Shown here: piece by piece, positions 8,977 through 17,157 of the stretch | How positions within the stretch are numbered: position 1 is the stretch's first letter | Layout of the letters: each line of letters begins with the position of its first letter | Source: Pseudomonas wadenswilerensis | Lineage (GTDB): Bacteria; Pseudomonadota; Gammaproteobacteria; Pseudomonadales; Pseudomonadaceae | Direction: 5' to 3' | Length of the DNA stretch: 64,000 nt | Assembly: GCF_900497695.1 (NCBI RefSeq) | Contig: NZ_UIDD01000007.1 | Coordinates: forward strand, 248,001 to 312,000 | Translations under genes and position numbers: made by a program | Notes under the pieces: generated by a model | Database searches by the model: none | Seen by the model: only the letters and a program-made list of their open reading frames with translations | What the model was told of the DNA's origin: nothing

Positions 8977-10137
8977 ATGAATTTCCAACTGACCCAAGAA
9001 CAACAAATGTTGGTGGAAGCGGTACGCAGTTTTGTCGCCAAGGAGTTATTGCCCCATGAAGAGGCGGTCGACCGCGCCGACGAGGTGTCGCCGGAGCTCG
9101 CCGCGCAGATTCGCGGCAAGGCCATCGCCGCTGGCTTCTATGCCTTCAACATGCCTGAGGAAGTCGGCGGTGGCGGTCTCGATTACCTGTCCCAGGCGCT
9201 GATCGAGCGCGAGCTGTCGAAGGTGTCGTGGGCCCTGCATGTGTTTGTCGCGCGGCCGTCGAAGATCCTCATGGCCTGCAAGGACGAACAGATCAACGAC
9301 TACCTGCTGCCGTGCATCCAGGGCGAGAAGACCGACTGCTTTGCCCTCACCGAACCGGGTGCCGGCTCCGATGCCAATGCGATCAAGACCCGCGCCGTGC
9401 GCGAGGGTGACAACTTCGTACTGAACGGCAGCAAGCACTTCATCAGCCATGCCGGCCACGCCGATTTCGCCATTGTCTTTGCCGTCACCGACACCTACGA
9501 GCACAACGGCAAGACGCGCAACGCGGTGACCGCCTTCCTGGTCGACCGCGGCACCCCGGGCATGACCATCCGCCGCGGGCCCAAGTGCGTGAGCAACCGC
9601 GGTTATCACACCTTCGAGCTGTTCTTCGATGACTGCACGGTGCCGGCCAGCAAGGTGCTGGGTGAAGTCGGCAAGGGTTGGGAAGTGGCCAACGCCTGGC
9701 TCACCGCCGGGCGGGTGATGGTCGCCGCCAACTGTGTTGGCCAGGCCCAGCGCGCCCTGGACGTGTCGCTGCAATGGGCGGCCGACCGCAAGCAGTTCGG
9801 CCAACCGATCGGCACCTACCAGGGTATCTCGTTCAAGCTCGCCGACATGGCCACGCAGATCCGCGCCGCCGAACTGTTGACCCTGCACACGGCCTGGAAG
9901 ATGGACCAGGGCACGATGACCGATGGCGAGGCGGGCATGGCCAAGCTGTTTGCCAGTGAAGTGCTGGGCAAGGTTGCCGACGAGGCGGTGCAGATCTACG
10001 GCGGCATGGGCCTGATGGACGAAGGGCCGGTCGAGCGGATCTGGCGCAATGCGCGGATCGAGCGGGTCTGGGAGGGTACCTCGGAGATCCAGCGGCACAT
10101 CATTTCCCGTGAACTGCTACGCCCGCTGTTGCGCTGA
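8977..10137 (+). CDS. Acyl-CoA dehydrogenase
   Basis: A 386-residue FAD-dependent acyl-CoA dehydrogenase. The FAD/substrate loop FALTEPGAGSDANAI (about 122-136), the GSKHFISHAG strand, RKQFGQPIGTYQGISF, and the C-terminal QIYGGMGLMDEGPVER and VWEGTSEIQRHI are all present. Glu366 in the last motif is the catalytic base of the medium- and short-chain classes. It forms an alpha,beta double bond in an acyl-CoA and passes electrons to ETF. The ATG at 8977 was chosen because MNFQLTQEQQML begins the conserved N-terminal helix; it follows the hydratase by 31 bases. Substrate unknown, perhaps a guanidino-acyl-CoA given the locus. Confidence 0.9.
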   Translation: MNFQLTQEQQMLVEAVRSFVAKELLPHEEAVDRADEVSPELAAQIRGKAIAAGFYAFNMPEEVGGGGLDYLSQALIERELSKVSWALHVFVARPSKILMACKDEQINDYLLPCIQGEKTDCFALTEPGAGSDANAIKTRAVREGDNFVLNGSKHFISHAGHADFAIVFAVTDTYEHNGKTRNAVTAFLVDRGTPGMTIRRGPKCVSNRGYHTFELFFDDCTVPASKVLGEVGKGWEVANAWLTAGRVMVAANCVGQAQRALDVSLQWAADRKQFGQPIGTYQGISFKLADMATQIRAAELLTLHTAWKMDQGTMTDGEAGMAKLFASEVLGKVADEAVQIYGGMGLMDEGPVERIWRNARIERVWEGTSEIQRHIISRELLRPLLR

Positions 10138-10151
10138 TCAGGAGCCTGCTC

Positions 10152-12242
10152 ATGTTACGAGACAATCTCAAACGCCTGCTCGCCCCGCGCCACCTGGCGT
10201 TTGTCGGCGGGCGCAGCATGGCCCGGGCGCTCAAGCGCTGCGCCGAGGGCGGTTACCAGGGGCAGATGTGGCTGGTCAACCCGCAGCACGACAGCCTCGA
10301 TGGCGTGCCGTGCGTGCGCAGCGTCGGCGAACTGCCCTGTGCACCGGATGCGGTGTTCATCGCCACCAACCGCGAGCTGACCCTGACCTGCGTGGCCGAG
10401 CTGGCGGCCAAGGGTGCCGGCGGGGCGATCTGCTACGCCTCGGGCTTTGCCGAAACCGGCGCCGAAGGCCAGGCCCTGCAACAGCAACTGCTTGAGGCCG
10501 CCGGCGACATGGCGCTGCTCGGCCCTAACTGTTATGGCCTGCTCGATTACCTGCACAGCGCTGCGCTGTGGCCGGTGGCCCATGGCGGCAAGGCAGTAGA
10601 GAAGGGCGTGGCGGTGCTGACCCAGAGCGGCAATTTTGCCTACAACCTGTCCATGAGCGACCGCTCGCTGCCGGTGGCCTACATGGCTTCGGTGGGCAAC
10701 CAGGCGCAGATCGGCATTGCCGAACTGATGGACGCGCTGCTCGATGAGCCGCGGGTCACTGCCATCGGCCTGCACCTGGAAGGCCTGAAGAATGTGCCGG
10801 GTTTTGCCCGCGCGGCGCACAAGGCGCTGGAGAAGGGCATCCCGATCATCGCCCTGAAAACCGGGGTGTCGCAAATCGGTGCGGAACTGGCGCTGAGCCA
10901 CACCAGCTCGCTGTCCGGCTCCGATGCGCTGTACGACAGCCTGTTCGAGCGCCTGGGGGTGATCCGCGTCAGCGGCCCGGTGAGCTTTGTCGAAACCCTC
11001 AAGGCCGCCGCCTGCGGCCACTTGCCCAAGGGCGGCAGCCTGATCGCCCTGGCTTGCTCCGGTGGCGATGCCGGGCTGATCGCCGACTATGCCGAACGCA
11101 ACGATCTGAGCCTGCCGAAGCTGGATGATGGCCAGGTCCGCGAGCTGGCCCAGGTGCTGCCAACCTATGCCAACCTGGTCAACCCGCTGGACTTCACCAC
11201 GGCGATCTGGGGCGACGGCGCCGCGCTTGAGCGCATGCTCGACAGCGCCCTGCGCACCGAGGCCGATGCCGCCATGCTGGTGCTCGACTACCCGGCGGAG
11301 TTTACCGGCGAGCGCAAGGAGTGCGACCTGCTGCTGGAGCTGTACTGCGCGGCGCTCAAGCGTCACGGCAAGACCGGCTTTGTCACCTCGGCCTTGCCCG
11401 AACTGCTGCCGGCCTTCGCCCGCGAGCGCCTGCATGCCCATGGCATTGCCGCGCTGCAGGGCGTCGAGGATGGCCTGGCGGCCTGGGGGCGGATTGCCGC
11501 ATACCAGGGCCAACGCCAGGCGCTGCTCGACCTGGGCGAGTCAGCGTTGCCGCCGTTGTGCCCGCAGGCGCTGCAAGGCGAGAGCGAGCTGCTCAACGAA
11601 TGGCAATCGAAACAAGCCTTGCAGGCGTTTGGCCTGCCGGTACCCAAGGGCGTGTTGAGCACGCCGGAGCAGGCCCTGGCCAATGCGCAGCAAGTCGGCT
11701 ACCCGCTGGTGCTCAAGGCGGTCAGTGCGCAACTGCCGCACAAGACCGAAGCCGGTGCCGTCGCCCTCAACCTGCGCGACGCCCAGGCCCTGGGCGCGGC
11801 GCTGGAGCAGATGCGCGCACGGATCGGCGCCTATGCGCCGGGTGTCGCGTTCGATCAGCTGCTGCTCGAGCCCATGGCCAGCGCGCCGCTGGCCGAGCTG
11901 ATCGTCGGCATCAAGCGCGAGAACGACTTCGGCCTGGCCCTGGTGATCGGTGCCGGCGGGATCCTCGTCGAGCTGCTCAAGGACAGCAAGAGCCTGTTGC
12001 TGCCGACCACCGACGGCGCCATCCGCAAGGCCGTGCTCGGCCTGCGCAGCGCGGCCTTGCTCCAGGGTTTTCGTGGCCGCGAGGCGGCTGACCTGGAGGC
12101 GCTGGTGGCAGCGATCCGTGCGGTCGCCGACTACGCCTGCGAAAACGCTGCGCAATTGCTGGAACTGGATGTGAACCCATTAATGGTCGGTGCCCAGGGC
12201 ACCACCGCGGTCGATGCGTTGATTCGCCTCGGCCAGGTGTAA
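10152..12242 (+). CDS. ADP-forming acyl-CoA synthetase (acetate-CoA ligase family, fused alpha-beta)
   Basis: A 696-residue protein with the two halves of NDP-forming acyl-CoA synthetases fused. The N-terminal CoA-binding and ligase domains (about 1-450) contain LLGPNCYGLLDY, TQSGNFAYNLS and SHTSSLSGSDALYDSLF. The C-terminal ATP-grasp domain (about 475-696) contains GLPVPKGVLS, YPLVLKAVSAQLPHKTEAG and LLELDVNPLMV. The reaction would be carboxylate + CoA + ATP to acyl-CoA + ADP + Pi, reversible. It begins 14 bases after the dehydrogenase and ends 4 bases before aruI, so all four genes are likely one operon. It would activate or de-activate the acid handled by the dehydrogenase and hydratase. 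Which acid is unresolved. Confidence 0.85.
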   Translation: MLRDNLKRLLAPRHLAFVGGRSMARALKRCAEGGYQGQMWLVNPQHDSLDGVPCVRSVGELPCAPDAVFIATNRELTLTCVAELAAKGAGGAICYASGFAETGAEGQALQQQLLEAAGDMALLGPNCYGLLDYLHSAALWPVAHGGKAVEKGVAVLTQSGNFAYNLSMSDRSLPVAYMASVGNQAQIGIAELMDALLDEPRVTAIGLHLEGLKNVPGFARAAHKALEKGIPIIALKTGVSQIGAELALSHTSSLSGSDALYDSLFERLGVIRVSGPVSFVETLKAAACGHLPKGGSLIALACSGGDAGLIADYAERNDLSLPKLDDGQVRELAQVLPTYANLVNPLDFTTAIWGDGAALERMLDSALRTEADAAMLVLDYPAEFTGERKECDLLLELYCAALKRHGKTGFVTSALPELLPAFARERLHAHGIAALQGVEDGLAAWGRIAAYQGQRQALLDLGESALPPLCPQALQGESELLNEWQSKQALQAFGLPVPKGVLSTPEQALANAQQVGYPLVLKAVSAQLPHKTEAGAVALNLRDAQALGAALEQMRARIGAYAPGVAFDQLLLEPMASAPLAELIVGIKRENDFGLALVIGAGGILVELLKDSKSLLLPTTDGAIRKAVLGLRSAALLQGFRGREAADLEALVAAIRAVADYACENAAQLLELDVNPLMVGAQGTTAVDALIRLGQV

Positions 12243-12246
12243 GGAG

Positions 12247-13860
12247 ATGAACATGCACAACAGCTCATTGACCGGTGGCCAGGCCCTGGTGCGCCTGTTG
12301 GCCAACTACGGCGTCGATACCGTGTTCGGCATTCCCGGGGTGCACACCCTGGAGTTGTACCGTGGCCTGCCCGGCAGCGGCATCCGCCACGTGCTGACCC
12401 GCCATGAACAGGGCGCGGGCTTCATGGCCGACGGTTATGCGCGGGTCAGCGGCAAGCCGGGGGTGTGCTTCGTCATCACCGGCCCCGGCGTTACCAACGC
12501 CGCCACCGCCATCGGCCAGGCCTATGCCGACTCGATCCCGATGCTGGTGATTTCCAGCGTCAACCACACCGCCAGCCTGGGCAAAGGCTGGGGCTGCCTG
12601 CACGAAACCCAGGACCAGCGCGCCATGACCGCGCCGATCACGGCGTTTTCTGCCGTGGCGTTGAGCGCCGAGGACCTGCCTGGGCTGATCGCCCGAGCCT
12701 ATGCGGTATTTGACAGCGAACGCCCGCGTCCGGTGCATATCTCGGTGCCGCTGGATGTGCTGGCCGCACCGGTCGCCCGCGACTGGAGCAATGAAGTGGT
12801 GCGCCGCCCGGGCCGGGGCGTGCCGGCCAGCAGTGTGCTGGATCAGGCAGCCGGCAAACTGGCAGGCGCCAGGCGGCCGATGATCATCGCCGGTGGCGGT
12901 GCCCTGGCCGCTGGCCAGGAACTGCAACAACTGAGCACGCGCCTGGCCGCGCCGCTGTTCACCAGCGTTGCCGGTAAAGGTCTGCTGCCACCGGATGCGC
13001 CGCTCAATGCCGGTTCGTCCTTGTGCGTGGAGCCGGGCTGGCAACTGATTGCCGAGGCCGACGTGATCCTCGCGGTCGGCACCGAAATGGCCGACACCGA
13101 CTTCTGGCGCGAGCGGCTGCAGCTCAATGGCGAGTTGCTGCGGGTGGATATCGATCCGCGCAAGTTCAACGATTTCTATCCCTGCGCCGTGGCCCTGCAG
13201 GGCGATGCCCGGCAGACCGTCGCCGCCTTGCTCGAGCGTTTGCCGCAAACGTCGCGCGATGCCGGCGCTGCCATGGGTGCTGTCGCCAGCCTGCGCCAGG
13301 CGGTCAAGGCCAGCCATGGCCCGCTGCAGGCGATTCACCAGGCGATCCTTGACCGGGTCGCGGCCGAGCTGCCGGCCAATGCGTTCATCAGCACCGACAT
13401 GACCCAGCTGGCCTACACCGGCAACTATGTCTATGCCAGCCGCGCCCCCCGCAGTTGGCTGCACCCGACCGGCTACGGCACCCTCGGTTACGGCTTGCCG
13501 GCCGGGATTGGCGGCATGTTCGCCACGGATGATCGCCCAGGCCTGGTGCTGGTCGGCGATGGCGGTTTCCTCTACACCGCCCAGGAACTGGCCACCGCGG
13601 TCGAAGAGCTGGAGCGCCCGCTGGTGGTGCTGCTGTGGAACAACGATGCCCTGGGGCAGATTCGCGATGACATGCTCGGTTTGGATATCGAGCCGATCGG
13701 CGTGCTGCCGCGCAACCCGGACTTCATCGGCCTGGCCCGGGCCTTTGGTTGCAGCGTGGCGCAGCCGCACAGCCTGGATGACCTGCAACGGGAACTGCGC
13801 AGCGGCTTTGCCCGCAACGGCGTAACCCTGATCGAGCTCAAGCACGCTTGCGCGCGCTGA
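12247..13860 (+). CDS. aruI: 5-guanidino-2-oxopentanoate (2-ketoarginine) decarboxylase AruI
   Basis: A 537-residue thiamine-diphosphate enzyme of the acetolactate synthase/decarboxylase superfamily. The catalytic Glu is in RHEQGAGFMADGYAR (about 50-65), and the ThDP/metal motif GDGGFLYTAQELATAVEE ends in WNND (about 438-470). Annotation as acetolactate synthase is common for this family, but the position directly before aruH and after the CoA trio matches AruI of P. aeruginosa, which decarboxylates 2-ketoarginine to 4-guanidinobutyraldehyde. The start at 12247 (ATGAACATG) has a GGAG ribosome-binding site; the second ATG at 12253 is possible. The next gene begins 28 bases downstream. Confidence 0.9.
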   Translation: MNMHNSSLTGGQALVRLLANYGVDTVFGIPGVHTLELYRGLPGSGIRHVLTRHEQGAGFMADGYARVSGKPGVCFVITGPGVTNAATAIGQAYADSIPMLVISSVNHTASLGKGWGCLHETQDQRAMTAPITAFSAVALSAEDLPGLIARAYAVFDSERPRPVHISVPLDVLAAPVARDWSNEVVRRPGRGVPASSVLDQAAGKLAGARRPMIIAGGGALAAGQELQQLSTRLAAPLFTSVAGKGLLPPDAPLNAGSSLCVEPGWQLIAEADVILAVGTEMADTDFWRERLQLNGELLRVDIDPRKFNDFYPCAVALQGDARQTVAALLERLPQTSRDAGAAMGAVASLRQAVKASHGPLQAIHQAILDRVAAELPANAFISTDMTQLAYTGNYVYASRAPRSWLHPTGYGTLGYGLPAGIGGMFATDDRPGLVLVGDGGFLYTAQELATAVEELERPLVVLLWNNDALGQIRDDMLGLDIEPIGVLPRNPDFIGLARAFGCSVAQPHSLDDLQRELRSGFARNGVTLIELKHACAR

Positions 13861-13888
13861 GCTTCAACCGCTTTTTTGGGAGACTGCC

Positions 13889-15079
13889 ATGCGCTTTTCC
13901 GATCTGACCCAACGTATCGCCGGTGACGGCGCCGCTGCCTGGGACATCCACTACCGCGCCCTGGAACTGCTGGAAAAAGGCGAAGACGTGCTGTTGCTGT
14001 CGGTTGGCGACCCGGATTTCGACACCCCGGCGCCGATCGTCCAGGCCGCCATCGACAGCCTGCAGAACGGCCACACGCATTACTCCGACGTACGCGGCAA
14101 GCTGGCCCTGCGCCAGGCGATTGCCCGCCGGCATCAGCAACGCAGCGGCCAGCCGACCGGTGCCGATCAGGTGACGGTACTGGCCGGGGCCCAGTGTGCG
14201 CTGTTCTGCGTGGCCCAGTGCGTGCTCAACCCCGGCGACGAAGTGATTGTCGCCGAGCCCATGTACGTCACCTATGAGGCCGTGTTCGGCGCCTGTGGCG
14301 CCACGGTGATCCCGGTGCCGGTGCGCCCGGAGCACGGCTTCCGGGTCCAGGCCGAAGATGTCGCCGCGCGCATCACCAGCAAGACCCGCGCCCTGGCCCT
14401 GAACAGCCCGCACAACCCCTCCGGCGCCAGCCTGCCGCGCACTACCTGGGAGGCGCTGGCCGAGTTGTGCATTGCCCATGACCTGTGGTTGATCTCCGAT
14501 GAGGTCTACAGCGAGCTGCTGTACGACGGCGAGCACATCAGCCCCGGCAGCCTGCCGGGCATGGCCGAGCGCACGGCGACCCTCAACAGCCTGTCCAAGT
14601 CCCATGCCATGACTGGCTGGCGGGTCGGCTGGGTAGTGGGCTCGCCAGCGCTGGCCACGCACCTGGAGAACCTGGCGCTGTGCATGCTCTACGGCTCGCC
14701 GGACTTCATCCAGGACGCGGCAGTGGTCGCCCTGGAGCAACAACTGCCGGAGCTGGCGGCCATGCGTGAAGCGTACCGCCAGCGCCGCGACCTGGTCTGC
14801 GCGTGCCTGGCCGACTGCCCGGGCCTGCGTGCGCTCAAGCCCGATGGCGGCATGTTCGTGATGGTCGACATCCGTGAAACCGGCCTCAGCGCCCAGGCGT
14901 TCTCTTATCGCCTGCTCGATCACCACGGCGTCTCGGTGCTCGCCGGCGAAGCCTTCGGCCCCAGCGCCGCCGGGCATATCCGCCTGGGCCTGGTGCTCGG
15001 CGCCGAACCGCTGCGCGAGGCCTGCCAGCGCATTGCCCGTTGCGCGGCTGAACTGATGGAGGGCAAAGCCCATGCGTGA
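13889..15079 (+). CDS. aruH: Arginine:pyruvate transaminase AruH
   Basis: A 396-residue fold-type I PLP aminotransferase (class I/II). SVGDPDFDTP at about 38-47, NSPHNPSGA (about 172-180), SDEVYSELLYDG, and the Schiff-base Lys237 in NSLSKSHAMTGWRVGW are all present, with the C-terminal Arg-containing GHIRLGL segment. It transfers the alpha-amino group of arginine to pyruvate, giving 2-ketoarginine and alanine, the first step of the arginine transaminase pathway. Its pairing with aruI makes the assignment strong. The 3' end overlaps the aldehyde dehydrogenase start by 8 bases, so those two are translationally coupled. Confidence 0.9.
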   Translation: MRFSDLTQRIAGDGAAAWDIHYRALELLEKGEDVLLLSVGDPDFDTPAPIVQAAIDSLQNGHTHYSDVRGKLALRQAIARRHQQRSGQPTGADQVTVLAGAQCALFCVAQCVLNPGDEVIVAEPMYVTYEAVFGACGATVIPVPVRPEHGFRVQAEDVAARITSKTRALALNSPHNPSGASLPRTTWEALAELCIAHDLWLISDEVYSELLYDGEHISPGSLPGMAERTATLNSLSKSHAMTGWRVGWVVGSPALATHLENLALCMLYGSPDFIQDAAVVALEQQLPELAAMREAYRQRRDLVCACLADCPGLRALKPDGGMFVMVDIRETGLSAQAFSYRLLDHHGVSVLAGEAFGPSAAGHIRLGLVLGAEPLREACQRIARCAAELMEGKAHA

Positions 15080-16487
15080 CTACCCGCGGCTGTTTATCGA
15101 TGGCAGCTGGCAGTTGCCGTCGGGCCAGGGCCTGGCCGAAGTGATCAACCCGGCCACCGAAGCAGTGGCAGGCCGGGTGCCGCTGGGCGACGAGCAAGAC
15201 GTCAACCGGGCGGTGGCAGCGGCGCGCAACGCCTTTGGCAGCTGGTCGCAAACCCCGTCCAGTGTGCGCGCCGGCTACATTCGCGCCCTGGCCGAACAGC
15301 TCAAGGCCCGCGCCGATGAGATGGCGGCCGTCATCACCCGCGAGCTGGGCATGCCGGTGCAGTGGTGCCGGGCGGTGCAGGTCGACGGGCCGATTGTCGG
15401 CCTTGAGCAGTACATCGAACTGGCCGGGCTGATGGACGAGGTACGCGAAGTCGGCAATTCGCTGGTAGTGCGCGAGGCGGTGGGCGTTTGTGCGTTCATC
15501 AACCCCTGGAACTACCCCCTGCACCAGTTGATCGGCAAACTGGCCCCGGCGTTGGCCGCGGGTTGCACGGTGGTGGTCAAGCCGAGCCAGGAAACCCCGC
15601 TGCACGCGTTTTTACTGGCCGAAATGATCGAGGCCATTGGCTTGCCGGCCGGGGTGTTCAACCTGGTCAGCGGGCCGGGCTCCAAGGTCGGTGAGGCGCT
15701 GGCCCGTCACCCGCAGGTGGACATGGTCTCGTTCACCGGCTCCACCGGTGCTGGCGTGCGCGTGGCCCAGGCCGCGGCGCCGTCGGTCAAGCGCGTGTGC
15801 CTGGAACTGGGCGGCAAGTCGCCGCTGCTGATCACCGCCGATGCCGACCTCGACGCCGCGGTGCGCTATGGCGTGCAGGACGTGATGATCAACTCCGGGC
15901 AGACCTGCACGGCCCTGACCCGCATGCTGCTGCCCGCCAGCCGCTATGAAGAGGCCCTGGCAATCGCCCTGGATGAAACCCGCCAACTGGTCATGGGCGA
16001 CCCGCAAGACCCGAACAGCTTCCTCGGCCCCATGTGTTCGGCGGCGCAGCGGCGCACCGTGCTGGACTACATCCGCATTGGCCAGGAGGAGGGCGCACGG
16101 CTGCTGTGTGGCGGTGACACCGTGTCAGGCCTTGAGCGCGGTTTCTACGTGGCGCCGACCCTGTTCGCCGACGTCGACAACCGCATGCGGATTGCCCAGG
16201 AAGAGATCTTCGGCCCGGTGCTGTGCCTGATTCCCTATGCCGATGAGGCGCAAGGGGTTGCCCTGGCCAACGACTCACCCTTCGGCCTGTCCAGCGCGGT
16301 GTGGGCGGCGGACCGCGAGCGGGCCCTGCAACTGGGCCGGCAACTGCGCGCCGGGCAGTGCTTCATCAATGGTGCGGCGTTCAACTACCAGGCGCCGTTT
16401 GGCGGCTACAAGACCTCGGGCAATGGTCGCGAGTGGGGCGAGGAGGGTCTGGCCGAGTTCGTCGAGACCAAGGCTATTCAGCTCTGA
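15072..16487 (+). CDS. Aldehyde dehydrogenase, probably acting on 4-guanidinobutyraldehyde
   Basis: A 471-residue NAD(P)-dependent aldehyde dehydrogenase. The general base Glu245 is in LELGGKSP, the nucleophile Cys279 in NSGQTCTA, and the cofactor-site signature in FINPWNYP and FTGSTGAG. The gene overlaps aruH by 8 bases, so it most likely oxidises the AruI product 4-guanidinobutyraldehyde to 4-guanidinobutyrate, leading to GABA. In P. aeruginosa this step is handled elsewhere as far as I recall, so its inclusion in the operon here is a useful variation. Family certain; substrate inferred from context. Confidence 0.85.
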   Translation: MRDYPRLFIDGSWQLPSGQGLAEVINPATEAVAGRVPLGDEQDVNRAVAAARNAFGSWSQTPSSVRAGYIRALAEQLKARADEMAAVITRELGMPVQWCRAVQVDGPIVGLEQYIELAGLMDEVREVGNSLVVREAVGVCAFINPWNYPLHQLIGKLAPALAAGCTVVVKPSQETPLHAFLLAEMIEAIGLPAGVFNLVSGPGSKVGEALARHPQVDMVSFTGSTGAGVRVAQAAAPSVKRVCLELGGKSPLLITADADLDAAVRYGVQDVMINSGQTCTALTRMLLPASRYEEALAIALDETRQLVMGDPQDPNSFLGPMCSAAQRRTVLDYIRIGQEEGARLLCGGDTVSGLERGFYVAPTLFADVDNRMRIAQEEIFGPVLCLIPYADEAQGVALANDSPFGLSSAVWAADRERALQLGRQLRAGQCFINGAAFNYQAPFGGYKTSGNGREWGEEGLAEFVETKAIQL

Positions 16488-16501
16488 AGTGGCGGGCAGG
16501 T

Positions 16502-16942
16502 TCAGGCCTGCCCGACGTTGTCCTGCGGTTTGTCGAAGGCCACGAACAACTGGTCGGCGGTGATAGCGCCCAGGTCCAGGCGCATGTTGGCTTCGAGCAT
16601 GGCGAACAGGCGGGTGAACACCTCGAACACCTTGCAGTGGTCTTCCAGGCCGGAGAACGGGTTGTCGATCTTCTCGGCGATCAGCGAGCTTTCCTGCACC
16701 GCGTCGTAGACCTCGCGCAGGGTGATTTCGCTGGCCGGGCGGGCCAGGGTCAGGCCGCCATGGGCGCCGCGCCAGGACTTGAGGATGTTGGCCTTGACCA
16801 TCAGCGACACCAGGCTGCGCACCCGCGTGGGATGGGTCTTGACCCACTTGGCGATGGTCTCGGTACGCAGTTTTTGCGGCGCGTTGGCGGCCACGAACGA
16901 GAGGATGTACGAGGCGGTGATCAGGCGGGTCGACTGGCTCAT
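16502..16942 (-). CDS. Rrf2-family transcriptional regulator
   Basis: A 146-residue regulator. The winged helix-turn-helix (about 5-80) reads TETIAKWVKTHPTRVRSLVSLM, followed by the Rrf2 wing SWRGAHGGLTLARPASEITL. The three-cysteine Fe-S cluster motif of IscR/NsrR is absent; only one Cys (DHCK) is visible, so this belongs with the redox- or ligand-sensing members without a cluster. The frame stays open upstream to 17101, but MSQSTRLITASYI at 16942 is the conserved N-terminus. It is divergent from the peptide ABC importer operon that also encodes a quinone reductase, and probably represses it. Confidence 0.8.
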   Translation of the reverse strand: MSQSTRLITASYILSFVAANAPQKLRTETIAKWVKTHPTRVRSLVSLMVKANILKSWRGAHGGLTLARPASEITLREVYDAVQESSLIAEKIDNPFSGLEDHCKVFEVFTRLFAMLEANMRLDLGAITADQLFVAFDKPQDNVGQA

Positions 16943-16955
16943 CTGGCGAAAATCC

Positions 16956-17028
16956 CTGTAGGAGCGGGCTTGCCCCGCGATCGATGTTACAGACAAAACG
17001 CTATCGCGGGGCAAGCCCGCTCCTACAG
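16956..17028. repeat. REP hairpin with perfect 26-base arms
   Basis: CTGTAGGAGCGGGCTTGCC... (16956-16981) is the exact reverse complement of 17003-17028. It lies just upstream of the Rrf2 start codon, inside a divergent promoter region, which is an unusual place for a REP pair. Confidence 0.85.
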
Positions 17029-17070
17029 AGGAAGGGGATTGGCAGCGAACTGATTTTGAGTTTAATGTAT

Positions 17071-17085
17071 TTGTCACGATGACAA
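17071..17085. promoter_or_regulatory. Palindrome TTGTCA-CGA-TGACAA, candidate operator of the Rrf2 regulator
   Basis: A perfect 6-3-6 inverted repeat in an AT-rich stretch between the divergent Rrf2 gene and the ABC-importer operon, 73 bases before the importer start. It is the only clear dyad outside the REP hairpin in this region. The link to Rrf2 is inference from position. Confidence 0.4.
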
Positions 17086-17157
17086 TTACAAATATTTGCA
17101 TCGATGCGTGCGAGGTTGGCTGAATCCTTTTCTCTGCAGTTCTACAGGGGCAATGCC

